From JBCCXL01 sp039191605 (GTDB taxonomy: Bacteria > Acidobacteriota > Thermoanaerobaculia > Multivoradales > JAHZIX01): 64,000 nt of DNA. The stretch is from positions 62,001 through 126,000 of the forward strand of contig JBCCXL010000013.1 in assembly GCA_039191605.1 (NCBI GenBank), written 5' to 3'. Within the stretch, counting starts at the first letter, position 1, and each line of letters starts with the position of its first letter. The position numbers and the translations under genes are program-made. Shown here piece by piece: positions 1-7,304 of this stretch. Under the pieces are notes generated by a model, which was given only the letters and a program-made list of their open reading frames with translations, ran no database searches and was not told the DNA's origin.

Positions 1-856
1 AGGTCTCGGGATCTGTGGGGCACAGGCTGAAGGGCTCGATCTCGTCGCTGAAGGGATGCTCGACTCCCTCCGGACACTCCGCCAGGGGACGATATTCGTC
101 GTGGCGCAGCCAGCGGTGGAAGTGTCCGAAGCTGTTCTGGTTGGGCACCAGCTCGATGCCCCGGTGTCGGCAGAAGAGATCGAGGGCGCGCACCTGAGCC
201 GGGGTGAAGGGGCTGGCCTCCCGCCACACGGTCTCGTGTCCCTGATAGGCGAAGACGTGCTCGAAGTAGAGCTGAATCTGATTGATCTTCCAGCTGGCGA
301 GGCGATCGATGCGGCGCAGCAGGGTCGGCAGGGTGGGGACTTTGTCTCGGCTGACGTCGATCATCACCCCACGGTGGGGAAAGTGGGGGTGGTCTTCCAC
401 CCGCCCGATGGGAAGCTGGATGCCGGGGCTGGGGCACACCGGGTTAGGGGCTTCGCCGGAACCCTCATCGAGGGGTAACGGAGTCGCCAGCTGGGCGAGG
501 GTGGCGCAGCCGTGGACAAGGCCTCTGGGGCCCGCGCCCGAGATCAATACGCCCGCTTCGCCGATCTCCAGACGGTAGCTTTCGGAATCTTCATGCTCCT
601 CACCGTTGAGGGCTCGGCCCCACTGCAGTCGCAGATCCGCCGGAGAGCCGGGGCGAGATCGAGTGAGGCGGATTCCGTGGCTTCCCCAGGCGCGGCGCAA
701 TCGGGCCAGCGCCGCTAGGGCTCGAGATTCCGGCAGGCCGGGGCCGAGGGCGACGGTAATGGAGCCTTGCCAGAGGAGGGGAGGGGCCGGCGGGAAGGAG
801 GAGCTTTGGGGCGGAGGGAGGAGGGCAGGGGGGCTTGGTGGAGCGGGGGTATCCAT
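1..856 (-). CDS. Beta-N-acetylhexosaminidase-like glycoside hydrolase, GH20 family (3' end beyond left edge)
   Basis: The reading frame starts at the ATG at 856 and runs leftward off the window, so only the first ~285 codons are visible. Residues ~1-150 look like the GH20 N-terminal accessory domain (for example SYRLEIGEAGVLISGAG and GLVHGCATLAQL). The TIM barrel begins near residue 161 with HRGVMIDVSRDKVPT, followed by LASWKINQIQLYFEH, both typical of GH20. The family removes terminal GlcNAc or GalNAc from chitin fragments, glycoproteins or peptidoglycan pieces. The catalytic Asp-Glu pair lies downstream of the visible part, so activity cannot be judged. No clear signal peptide is seen; the N-terminus is Pro/Ser-rich. 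Family assignment is good; substrate is unknown. Confidence 0.8.
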   Translation of the reverse strand, partial: MDTPAPPSPPALLPPPQSSSFPPAPPLLWQGSITVALGPGLPESRALAALARLRRAWGSHGIRLTRSRPGSPADLRLQWGRALNGEEHEDSESYRLEIGEAGVLISGAGPRGLVHGCATLAQLATPLPLDEGSGEAPNPVCPSPGIQLPIGRVEDHPHFPHRGVMIDVSRDKVPTLPTLLRRIDRLASWKINQIQLYFEHVFAYQGHETVWREASPFTPAQVRALDLFCRHRGIELVPNQNSFGHFHRWLRHDEYRPLAECPEGVEHPFSDEIEPFSLCPTDPET

Positions 857-1014
857 GGGCCGATCTTACGTCGGGGGCCGGGGCGACCGGGACGATGAGA
901 GCGTGGAAAGCACTCGTCGTCCCTTTGTCTTCTTCGATGGGTATGAGTTACGGATGGCGTACAGAGATCCCGCGTAGGCGTCCCTACGGCTCAATAGCAC
1001 GGCATGGTTGGTTC

Positions 1015-1044
1015 TTGCATACGCAGTGCGAGTTCAGCTATCAT
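1015..1044 (+). promoter_or_regulatory. Putative sigma-70 promoter of rpmB
   Basis: A -35-like TTGCAT (1015-1020) and a -10-like TATCAT (1039-1044) are separated by 18 bp. The inferred transcript start near 1051 leaves a leader of about 58 nt before the rpmB ATG. It was identified by eye only. Confidence 0.45.
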
Positions 1045-1108
1045 TCCGCTCCTCGTACGAGGTTTGCCCGCGGCCTGAGCGGCCGATCAAGAGATAAAGG
1101 AAGTAATC

Positions 1109-1351
1109 ATGCCTCGCAAATGCCAGATTACCGGCAAGAAGCCAAATGCTGCCCGCAACGTGTCGCACGCGCACAACGTCACGCCGCGCTGGCAGCTGCC
1201 GAACATCCAGAAGAAGCGCATCTACGTTCCCGAGTTGGGACGGTGGGTGCGTCTCAAGCTCTCCACCCGGGCGCTGCGCACGATCAATAAGAAGGGTCTG
1301 TTGCAGTATCTGCGGGACGAAGGGCTCACTCTCAAAGACGTCACCGGATAA
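1109..1351 (+). CDS. rpmB: 50S ribosomal protein L28
   Basis: This 80-residue protein begins MPRKCQITGKKP and contains the L28 hallmarks HNVTPRWQLPNIQKKR and LSTRALRTINKKG. Length and motifs fit the L28 family, a component of the large ribosomal subunit. An AAGGAAG Shine-Dalgarno lies a few bases upstream of the ATG, and a sigma-70-like promoter lies about 65 bp upstream. It stands alone: the gene to the left is divergent and the next gene to the right is 0.9 kb away. rpmG (L33), its common partner, is not adjacent. Confidence 0.97.
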   Translation: MPRKCQITGKKPNAARNVSHAHNVTPRWQLPNIQKKRIYVPELGRWVRLKLSTRALRTINKKGLLQYLRDEGLTLKDVTG

Positions 1352-1417
1352 GACTCGCGCGCTATCACTCTTAAAGCGCTGTCACGCGAAAGAGGTGGTA
1401 TCGCCCTAGAGAGGGAG

Positions 1418-1445
1418 CGTCATCCGAAGAGATGACGGTACCCTT
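1418..1445 (+). terminator. Hairpin after rpmB, possible terminator
   Basis: CGTCATC (1418-1424) pairs with GATGACG (1431-1437) around a 6-nt loop, followed by a weak pyrimidine run (CCCTTTCT). A second stem follows at ~1462-1487 (CTTCGCCG/CGGCGAAG). The GTCATCC-containing stems resemble dispersed REP-like elements, so this may be an intergenic repeat rather than a dedicated terminator. Confidence 0.35.
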
Positions 1446-1947
1446 TCTGTCATCCGGTCTTCTTCGCCGGCACGACTGTCGGCGAAGAGTGGGTCTGGCG
1501 CTCGACGCTGAGCAACGGCTGGGCCCACGAAATCGACGGCGTAGAGCGCTCTCCATAGGGCTCGGCGTTGCTTCGTCGCCGCCTCTGCTCTTGCTCTCGC
1601 AAAGATCTCATCGACGCTGTTCACTGGTGGATCCAGAGGCCACCTGTGGAGTCTGCGCCCATTGGTGGATTTCGGCACCAGTCATCTTGGGTGATGGCTT
1701 CGGTGGGCCTGTGGCCTTGCTCCATCCAAAGACCGTGGCCTTTCCGAGGGATGGCTTCACGTCCCGTGAAGCGCACAGCAAATCGGGCACCTGGAAGAGA
1801 TTTTGAGCGCGGCGATCAAGGCACTGCTGGATTGCTCCCTCACTAGCGGGCGACTAGCGAATCTGCCTTGGATTACCGAAGACTGAGCCTAGAAGGGCGC
1901 TGAGTTTCTGGCTGCTTCGTGGGGAAGCGGTTATCCTCGGTCGCTGA

Positions 1948-2029
1948 GTACTTCAGATGGTGTACTTCAGATGGTGTACTTCAGATGGTGTACTTCAGAT
2001 GGTGTACTTCAGATGGTGTACTTCAGATG
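1948..2029. repeat. Tandem repeat, 14-bp unit, about 6 copies
   Basis: Units of GTACTTCAGATGGT run head to tail at 1948, 1962, 1976, 1990, 2004 and 2018 (the last incomplete), with no differences between complete copies. There are no spacers, so it is not a CRISPR. The near-perfect identity implies recent expansion. It lies about 245 bp upstream of fumC. Confidence 0.95.
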
Positions 2030-2056
2030 ATTCCCGTCCCCTGGGATGGAGTCCTG

Positions 2057-2172
2057 ACTCTCCCGATAGGTTCCCCCGAAGGAATTCTCCGACAGGCTCC
2101 CCCGACAGATTCTCCCGACGGACTTCCCCGACAGGCTTCTCAGTCACAGGCTTCTCAGTCACAGGCTTCTCA
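2057..2172. repeat. Degenerate tandem repeat, 12-15-bp unit, about 9 copies
   Basis: Units resemble TCTCCCGACAGGCT early in the array and then change to TTCTCAGTCACAGGC (15 bp, two perfect copies and a partial third). The gradual drift suggests stepwise duplication and divergence. It ends about 100 bp before fumC. Confidence 0.75.
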
Positions 2173-2273
2173 GTCAATAGCCCCAAGATATCTAGGGACC
2201 TGCATTCCGGGCCTTGATCCCAGGGCCTGGGGTAGCAGAGCCCCCCGAAGCAGGCTTATAGAGGAACGAGACC

Positions 2274-3677
2274 ATGAGCGACACTCGCACGGAAACCGAC
2301 AGCCTAGGACCGGTAGAGGTTCCGGCCAGCAGCTATTACGGCGCCCAGACTCAGCGGGCCAAGGACAACTTCCCGATCAGCGGGCTGACCTTCCCGCGGC
2401 GCTTCATCGAGGCGATGGGCAGGATCAAGAAGGCGGCGGCCCAGAGCAACAACGAGCTCGGGCTGGTGGAAGACTCGCTGCGGGACGCCATCGTTCAGGC
2501 GGCTCAGGAGGTGATCGACGGTGGCCTCGACGGGGACTTCCCGCTGGATATCTTCCAGACTGGCTCCGGCACCTCCACCAACATGAACACCAACGAGGTG
2601 ATCGCCAACCGCGCCATCGAGATCCTCGGTGGTACCGTCGGGTCGAAGTCGCCGGTGCACCCCAACGATCACGTCAACGCCAGTCAGTCCAGCAACGACA
2701 CCATTCCCACCGCCATCCACGTCTCCGCCTACGGAGCCCTGGAGCAGGATCTGAAGCCTGCCCTGGAGACTCTGGCGTCGGCCCTGGAGGCTAAGGCGCA
2801 AGCCTTCGACGACGTGGTGAAGATCGGCCGCACCCATCTGGCGGACGCCGTGCCGGTGCGGTTGGGTCAGGAATTCGCGAGCTACGCCCAGCAGGTGCGC
2901 AACGGCATCGCCCGCATCGAGGCGGTGCAGCCGCGACTGGCGGAATTGGCCCTCGGCGGAACCGCCGTGGGGACCGGCCTCAACGCTCCTCCGGGCTTTG
3001 CCGACGGAGCGATTCGTCGACTGGCGCAGGACACCGGCTATCCCTTCGTCGGTGCTCCCAATCGCTTCGAGGCCCTCGCCGCCAAGGATGCGGCGGTGGA
3101 GACCTCCGGGGCCCTGAAGGTCATCGCCGTCTCCCTCACCAAGATCGCCAACGACATCCGCTGGCTGTCCTCCGGCCCGCGCACCGGTTTTGCCGAGATT
3201 CGCATCCCCAGCCTGCAGCCGGGAAGCTCCATCATGCCCGGCAAGGTCAACCCGGTGATTCCCGAAGCGGTGCTGATGGTGGGCGCTCAGGTGGTGGGCA
3301 ACGACGCCACCATTGCGGTCTCCGGCATGGCGGGGAACTTCGAGCTCAACGTGATGATGCCGGTGATCGCCTACAACCTGCTGCAGAGCATCGAGGTGTT
3401 GTCCAACGCTTCGAAGCTGCTGGCAGAGCGCTGCGTAGAGGGCATCGAGGCGGATCGCGAGCGCTGTCGCACCATGGTGGAGCGCTCCCTCGCCATGGTG
3501 ACCTCGCTGGCCCCCCTCATCGGCTATGACGCTGCCGCTTCCCTGGCGAAGGAGGCTTTTGCCTCTGGCCGCACGGTGCGGGAGCTGGCCCAGGAGCGCC
3601 AGGTGCTGCCGCCGGAGGAGCTGGAGCGGGCGCTCGACGCGCGGTCGATGACCGACGGCGGCGTTCAGGGCGGCTGA
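2274..3677 (+). CDS. fumC: Class II fumarate hydratase
   Basis: This 467-residue protein interconverts fumarate and L-malate in the TCA cycle. It shows the fumarase/aspartase superfamily regions in order: TGSGTSTNMNTNEV (~97-110), GRTHLADAVP (~184-193, with the conserved His), and the signature loop GSSIMPGKVNPV (~317-328), which carries the mobile catalytic Ser loop. The length matches FumC. The ATG follows a GAGGAACGAG purine stretch. The GSSIMPGKVNP signature is shared with aspartase, but overall the sequence (SYYGAQTQRAKDNFPISG) fits FumC. It appears monocistronic; the next gene is on the opposite strand. The repeat arrays upstream leave its promoter position unclear. Confidence 0.95.
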   Translation: MSDTRTETDSLGPVEVPASSYYGAQTQRAKDNFPISGLTFPRRFIEAMGRIKKAAAQSNNELGLVEDSLRDAIVQAAQEVIDGGLDGDFPLDIFQTGSGTSTNMNTNEVIANRAIEILGGTVGSKSPVHPNDHVNASQSSNDTIPTAIHVSAYGALEQDLKPALETLASALEAKAQAFDDVVKIGRTHLADAVPVRLGQEFASYAQQVRNGIARIEAVQPRLAELALGGTAVGTGLNAPPGFADGAIRRLAQDTGYPFVGAPNRFEALAAKDAAVETSGALKVIAVSLTKIANDIRWLSSGPRTGFAEIRIPSLQPGSSIMPGKVNPVIPEAVLMVGAQVVGNDATIAVSGMAGNFELNVMMPVIAYNLLQSIEVLSNASKLLAERCVEGIEADRERCRTMVERSLAMVTSLAPLIGYDAAASLAKEAFASGRTVRELAQERQVLPPEELERALDARSMTDGGVQGG

Positions 3678-3709
3678 GCCCTCTTTGCCGCGCCGAGGCT
3701 GAAGAGCGC

Positions 3710-4735
3710 TCAGGGCCGGGATCGGCTCTGAGTGCTCTTGTTTTGGGCGCTCTTACTTTGGACGTTATCTCGTATCCTGAGATCCACCACCCCCACCAGC
3801 TGCCCCTTCTCGCCGGCGAGCTCCTGTTGGGAAGCGCCCGGGGGTGGCTGTCCCCACACCTTGAGGTGGTATAGGCCCGGGGTGAGCTCTGCCGTGGGCA
3901 AGCGTAGCGTCAGGTGCGGATGAAGGCTGGTGCTGCTCTCAATCTGCGATGCATCCTCCGGCGGGACGCCCTCCAGAATCCAGGCGCGGCCTTCGGGGAG
4001 CTGCCTCAGGTGCACGTCGAAGGGGCCGAGGGCATTGCGCTCGGCGAGCTCCAGGCGCAGCTCCAGGAGAGGGGCGTCGGGCAAGGTGATGATCTCGCCG
4101 TCGGCGGGACCCCTCACCGGGGCGGAGACGAAAACCTGGGGGCTGGTGGTATCGGTCGCGGGGGGAGAGCTAGCGAGGCCCCAGCCGAAGGCAAAGCCGA
4201 GGCCCAGGGTGAGCAGCAGGGCGGCGGCCAAGGGAAGCCAGTAGCGGCGGGGATTCTCTTCGGAGGGCACTGCATTGACAGGCGCCGTACTGACAGGCGC
4301 CGTACTGAAGGGCGCTGTCTTGAGGGGGCTTGCGCTGGAGGGCGCTATGCCGGATTGAGACTCGCCCTGCGACTCAGCCCCTCGCCGGGCTCCTGGCTCG
4401 ACTCCTAGCTCTGTTATCGCCCTGGGGTCTGTCGCTTTGGCTGCTGTCTCTGCCTCGGAGGCCAGGAGAGAGTCTCCCAGGCTTTGCCGCAGGCGCTGCG
4501 CAATCTGGAGCCGCTGGCGCAGCGCGGGAGAGCGCTGCAGCCGTTCCGCGAGGACCTGCTGACGAGCGGGGGCAAGGCGGCCGGCTGCATAATCGTCGAG
4601 CGCTTCGGTCTCCAAGGCTTCCAGCAGTTCGAAGAGCTCATCGTCCGCCAGCGCGTCTGCCTGGAGAGCCCGCCGAGCCTCTTCGCCCAGCTCGTTGAAG
4701 AGGAAGGCTTCTAGCTGGTGTTCCGACCATTTCAT
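3710..4735 (-). CDS. Predicted membrane-anchored anti-sigma factor-like protein
   Basis: I place the start at the ATG at 4735 because GGGGAGGAC lies 9 nt upstream; an in-frame upstream extension to 4846 is possible but Pro/Ser-rich. The 341-residue protein has an acidic helical cytoplasmic part (MKWSEHQLEAFLFNELGEEA), a Ser/Ala/Pro linker with pentapeptide repeats, one transmembrane segment (WLPLAAALLLTLGLGFAFGW) and a ~150-residue extracytoplasmic domain. It lacks the HxxxCxxC zinc motif of classical ZAS anti-sigma factors and has no cysteines at all. Its position downstream of a sigma-factor gene on the same strand supports the anti-sigma role, which is an inference. The outer domain could sense an envelope signal. 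Confidence 0.6.
   Translation of the reverse strand: MKWSEHQLEAFLFNELGEEARRALQADALADDELFELLEALETEALDDYAAGRLAPARQQVLAERLQRSPALRQRLQIAQRLRQSLGDSLLASEAETAAKATDPRAITELGVEPGARRGAESQGESQSGIAPSSASPLKTAPFSTAPVSTAPVNAVPSEENPRRYWLPLAAALLLTLGLGFAFGWGLASSPPATDTTSPQVFVSAPVRGPADGEIITLPDAPLLELRLELAERNALGPFDVHLRQLPEGRAWILEGVPPEDASQIESSTSLHPHLTLRLPTAELTPGLYHLKVWGQPPPGASQQELAGEKGQLVGVVDLRIRDNVQSKSAQNKSTQSRSRP
4276..4350. repeat. In-frame 15-bp tandem repeat, 5 copies, inside the anti-sigma-like gene
   Basis: Units such as TGACAGGCGCCGTAC repeat every 15 bp and encode variants of the pentapeptide STAPV in the linker before the transmembrane segment. The first two units are identical; the others are diverged. 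Confidence 0.85.
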
Positions 4736-5002
4736 CGAGGTGAGGTCCTCCCCATTATCGTCAGTGTCGAAGGGGGAGTTCGATGGCGGCGGAGGGGTTG
4801 TCATAGTTCGGCTTCTCGAGGCGCTGGAGGGCGATGGGGGCATCAAGGTAACAAATACCTCGATACTTGTGTCTCGAAGCGGGTATCCGTTTCAGGGATA
4901 GTGCGAAAAATTCTCCTTCCGTGTCGTTAGCGGGAATTTCTGGCTCCAGCAGGCTGCCGTGGCAGCCCCCGAGAAGCGTGCCGGAGCGAGAGGCAGGGGC
5001 GG

Positions 5003-5632
5003 CTAAGGTTCCAGTTCGGCGGATTTCTCCGTCAGCCCCTGAATGCAGCCCTCGAGGCGTTTGCGGATTCGATGGGCACGAATTCGCAGACCATTGCGGC
5101 TGATTCCCAGGTTCTCCGCGAGCTCCTGGCGTGCCTTGGAGCGCTTGGACCCTTCATCACCGTAATACGAACGAATCAGCTGTTGATCCTCCTTCGTTAG
5201 GCGCTGGAGACAGGTTTCCAGCGTATCGAGGCGCGGGTCTTCTTCCTCTGCCTCGGTAGGGGACCAGGTTTCCGCAGCCTCCGCCGGGACCTTGGCGGCC
5301 CGCTGCCGCCGGGAGTCCCGATGGGCCTCATACACGATGAAGCGGGCCACTCGGGAAATGTAGCGATAGGGGTCATCGGCTTCGATCTGAAGACCATCTC
5401 GAACTTTGCTCGCGACTCGGTCCAGGGTCCGGTCGGCGAGCTCCTCCGCTCGCTCTCCGAGCCCTTCCCACTGAAAAAAGCGGCAGAGTCGGTGATGGAG
5501 CTGGCGGTAGAGCTCACCAGCGGATCCTGGATCGGATGCGAGCTGCTGAAGCAGGGAGCTCAAGCGTCGTTGCGTGAGCTGCCATCGGTCGGCCCCTCCC
5601 TCCGGGGGGGCTGATTCGCCTTCGCGGCTCAT
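5003..5632 (-). CDS. ECF-like RNA polymerase sigma factor
   Basis: The start is set at the ATG at 5632 because GAGGAAT lies about 10 nt upstream; a longer frame to 5695 lacks such a site. The 209-residue protein has a region-2-like helical part (LYRQLHHRLCRFFQWEGLG, YRYISRVARFIVYEAHRDSRR) and a C-terminal sigma4 helix-turn-helix (ARQELAENLGISRNGLRIRAHRIRKRLEGC). It would direct RNA polymerase to a small regulon. The gene for a membrane-anchored anti-sigma-like protein lies about 270 bp downstream on the same strand. Region 2 is diverged from classical ECFs, so the exact ECF group is uncertain. Confidence 0.8.
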   Translation of the reverse strand: MSREGESAPPEGGADRWQLTQRRLSSLLQQLASDPGSAGELYRQLHHRLCRFFQWEGLGERAEELADRTLDRVASKVRDGLQIEADDPYRYISRVARFIVYEAHRDSRRQRAAKVPAEAAETWSPTEAEEEDPRLDTLETCLQRLTKEDQQLIRSYYGDEGSKRSKARQELAENLGISRNGLRIRAHRIRKRLEGCIQGLTEKSAELEP

Positions 5633-5754
5633 GGGTGGACCATTCCTCAAATCCCACCTTGCGCTCCGCTGGCCGCAGAGGGGTTGGCGCGCCACCGGTT
5701 CGCTAGAGCGGCGCGGCGAAGCCCTGTACCTGCCAACAAAGATGGGTCGATTTT

Positions 5755-5783
5755 ATTATAAATTCATGCAAAGGTGCAAAATT
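5755..5783 (-). promoter_or_regulatory. AT-rich island with TATAAT, possible promoter of the sigma-factor gene
   Basis: The intergenic region between the divergent sigma-factor and permease genes has an AT-rich patch, unusual in this GC-rich sequence. On the minus strand it contains a perfect TATAAT (5760-5755). A -35 match at standard spacing is poor; TTGCAC lies only 13 bp away. The call rests on composition and one hexamer. Confidence 0.3.
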
Positions 5784-5874
5784 ATGTATTGATCACCTCT
5801 TTGGTCGCCTTTGGGGATGCTGTAGCTCAGCCCTAAGGGCGGGAGCGAGGGCGCCCTTGGGTTAGCATGGGGGG

Positions 5875-7143
5875 ATGAAGAATCAGCACTCAGAGGGTTT
5901 CGACGGGAAGGCAGAGACCACCGAGGGCCGAGAGCTAGAGCGGGCAGAGGCTGTTGCCGAGAGCGCGGTGGACGACGACAGCTCGGCGCTGGAGAGCTCG
6001 GGATCTAGGGTGAGGCATTGGGCGAGGACGGCGGATCCGGCCTGGCTTCGCCTCATCGTCTTCAGCGGCGGATTGGTCGCCACGCTGGTGGTGCTGATCA
6101 TCTTCGACGAGATCTTCACGCCGCTGCTGGTGGGGCTGGGCCTCGCCTATCTCTTCGATCCACCGGTTTCGTGGCTGCAGCGCAAGGGCTGGTCTCGACT
6201 CGGCGCGGTGATTTTTATCAGCGTTTCGGTGGTGGTGGTGGTGGTGGCCCTGCTGCTGTATTTGGTGCCCGCCATCGGGAATCAGGTGGAGGGCCTGCAG
6301 CAGAAGCTGCCGGAATACCAGGAGCGTCTCGAGGCCCAGGCGCAGCCCATTCTGGAGCGCTTCCAGAGTCAGTACTCAGACCGCCTGGAGGAGCTGCAGG
6401 GCAAGGCCCAGGCGCTGATCGAGGAGAACCTGCCTCGAGTGGCGGAGTCTTTGGGCAAGGGTTTGGGCAAAGCCTTCAGCAGCGTGCTGCAATTCGTGCT
6501 CTTCCTGCTGAACTTGATTTTCATCCCGGTTTTCGCTTTCTACCTGCTGGTGGACTGGCCGAAGATCAAGGCGACGAGTCTCGGCCTGGTGCCCAAGCCC
6601 TACCAGGTACTGGTGCAGGATCGACTGAAGGAGGTCGACACCGCCGTCGGCTCGTTCCTCCGCGGTCAGCTCACCATCGCTTTGGTGCTGGCGGCGATCA
6701 ACTCCATCGGGCTGATGATCCTCGGAGTGCCCATGGGGCTGCTCATCGGGTTGATCGCCGGCTTGGCGAACATGATTCCCTACATGGCCCTGGTGGTGGG
6801 CCTGGTGCCGGCCTTGGTGCTCTGCTGGGCGGAGGATCAAAGCGTCGTCAAGCTGCTGCTGGTGATCGCCGTCTTCGGCGGCGCCCAGCTGCTGGAAGGT
6901 ACGGTGCTCTCTCCCCGTATCCTCTCCCAGAGCGTCAATCTGCACCCGGTGTGGGTGCTGCTGGCGGTGATCGCCGGCGGCTCCCTCTTCGGTTTCTTCG
7001 GCATGATGCTGGCGGTGCCGGTGGCGGCGGCGATCCAGGTTTTCGTGCGCCACTGGCTGAGCTCCTACAAGCAATCGAAGGTGTACCGCGGGGCGGAGTC
7101 GGAGGCTGAGGATCCCGCGGGGCAAGAGGCCCCGGTGGTCTGA
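5875..7143 (+). CDS. AI-2E family transporter (PerM/DUF20 permease)
   Basis: This 422-residue integral membrane protein has a charged ~45-residue N-terminus and then the family topology: hydrophobic segments around residues 60-80, 85-100 and 115-140, an amphipathic central region with a coiled-coil character (LQQKLPEYQERLEAQ), and a cluster of C-terminal membrane segments (LTIALVLAAINSIGLMILG through LFGFFGMMLAVPVAAAIQVF). Members of the family include TqsA/YdgG and sodium or proton antiporters, so the substrate cannot be deduced. The C-terminal PxxAAxQV-like segment is conserved in the family. No partner gene is in the same operon. Confidence 0.85.
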   Translation: MKNQHSEGFDGKAETTEGRELERAEAVAESAVDDDSSALESSGSRVRHWARTADPAWLRLIVFSGGLVATLVVLIIFDEIFTPLLVGLGLAYLFDPPVSWLQRKGWSRLGAVIFISVSVVVVVVALLLYLVPAIGNQVEGLQQKLPEYQERLEAQAQPILERFQSQYSDRLEELQGKAQALIEENLPRVAESLGKGLGKAFSSVLQFVLFLLNLIFIPVFAFYLLVDWPKIKATSLGLVPKPYQVLVQDRLKEVDTAVGSFLRGQLTIALVLAAINSIGLMILGVPMGLLIGLIAGLANMIPYMALVVGLVPALVLCWAEDQSVVKLLLVIAVFGGAQLLEGTVLSPRILSQSVNLHPVWVLLAVIAGGSLFGFFGMMLAVPVAAAIQVFVRHWLSSYKQSKVYRGAESEAEDPAGQEAPVV

Positions 7144-7304
7144 GTCCCTCTCTCGGGGGGAAACCTGCTGCTGGCTTCGAAGCTCTTCTCCTGGCCGTTG
7201 CCTGTCCTGGGCCGGTTATGGCTGGTGTTGGTCTCAACCTTGAGATCTCTGTCGCAAGAATTGACGGTCTCCAAGGGAGCTTTGGCGGCGAAGAGTAGAG
7301 CGTG

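Larger units (their letters stand above)
1352..2273. other. Gene-free spacer between rpmB and fumC
   Basis: No reading frame here resembles a protein I recognise. The first part holds two hairpins (1418-1437 and ~1462-1487). The last third holds two tandem-repeat arrays (1948-2029 and ~2057-2172). The spacer is unusually long for this otherwise compact region. Confidence 0.6.

Noticed and set aside
1406..1678. Minus-strand ~90-codon frame in the rpmB-fumC spacer
   Set aside because: It overlaps REP-like hairpins, has no ribosome site, and reads as the Arg-rich translation often produced by intergenic repeats.
1948..2029. Possible CRISPR array
   Set aside because: The 14-bp units are directly adjacent without spacers, and no cas gene is present in the window.
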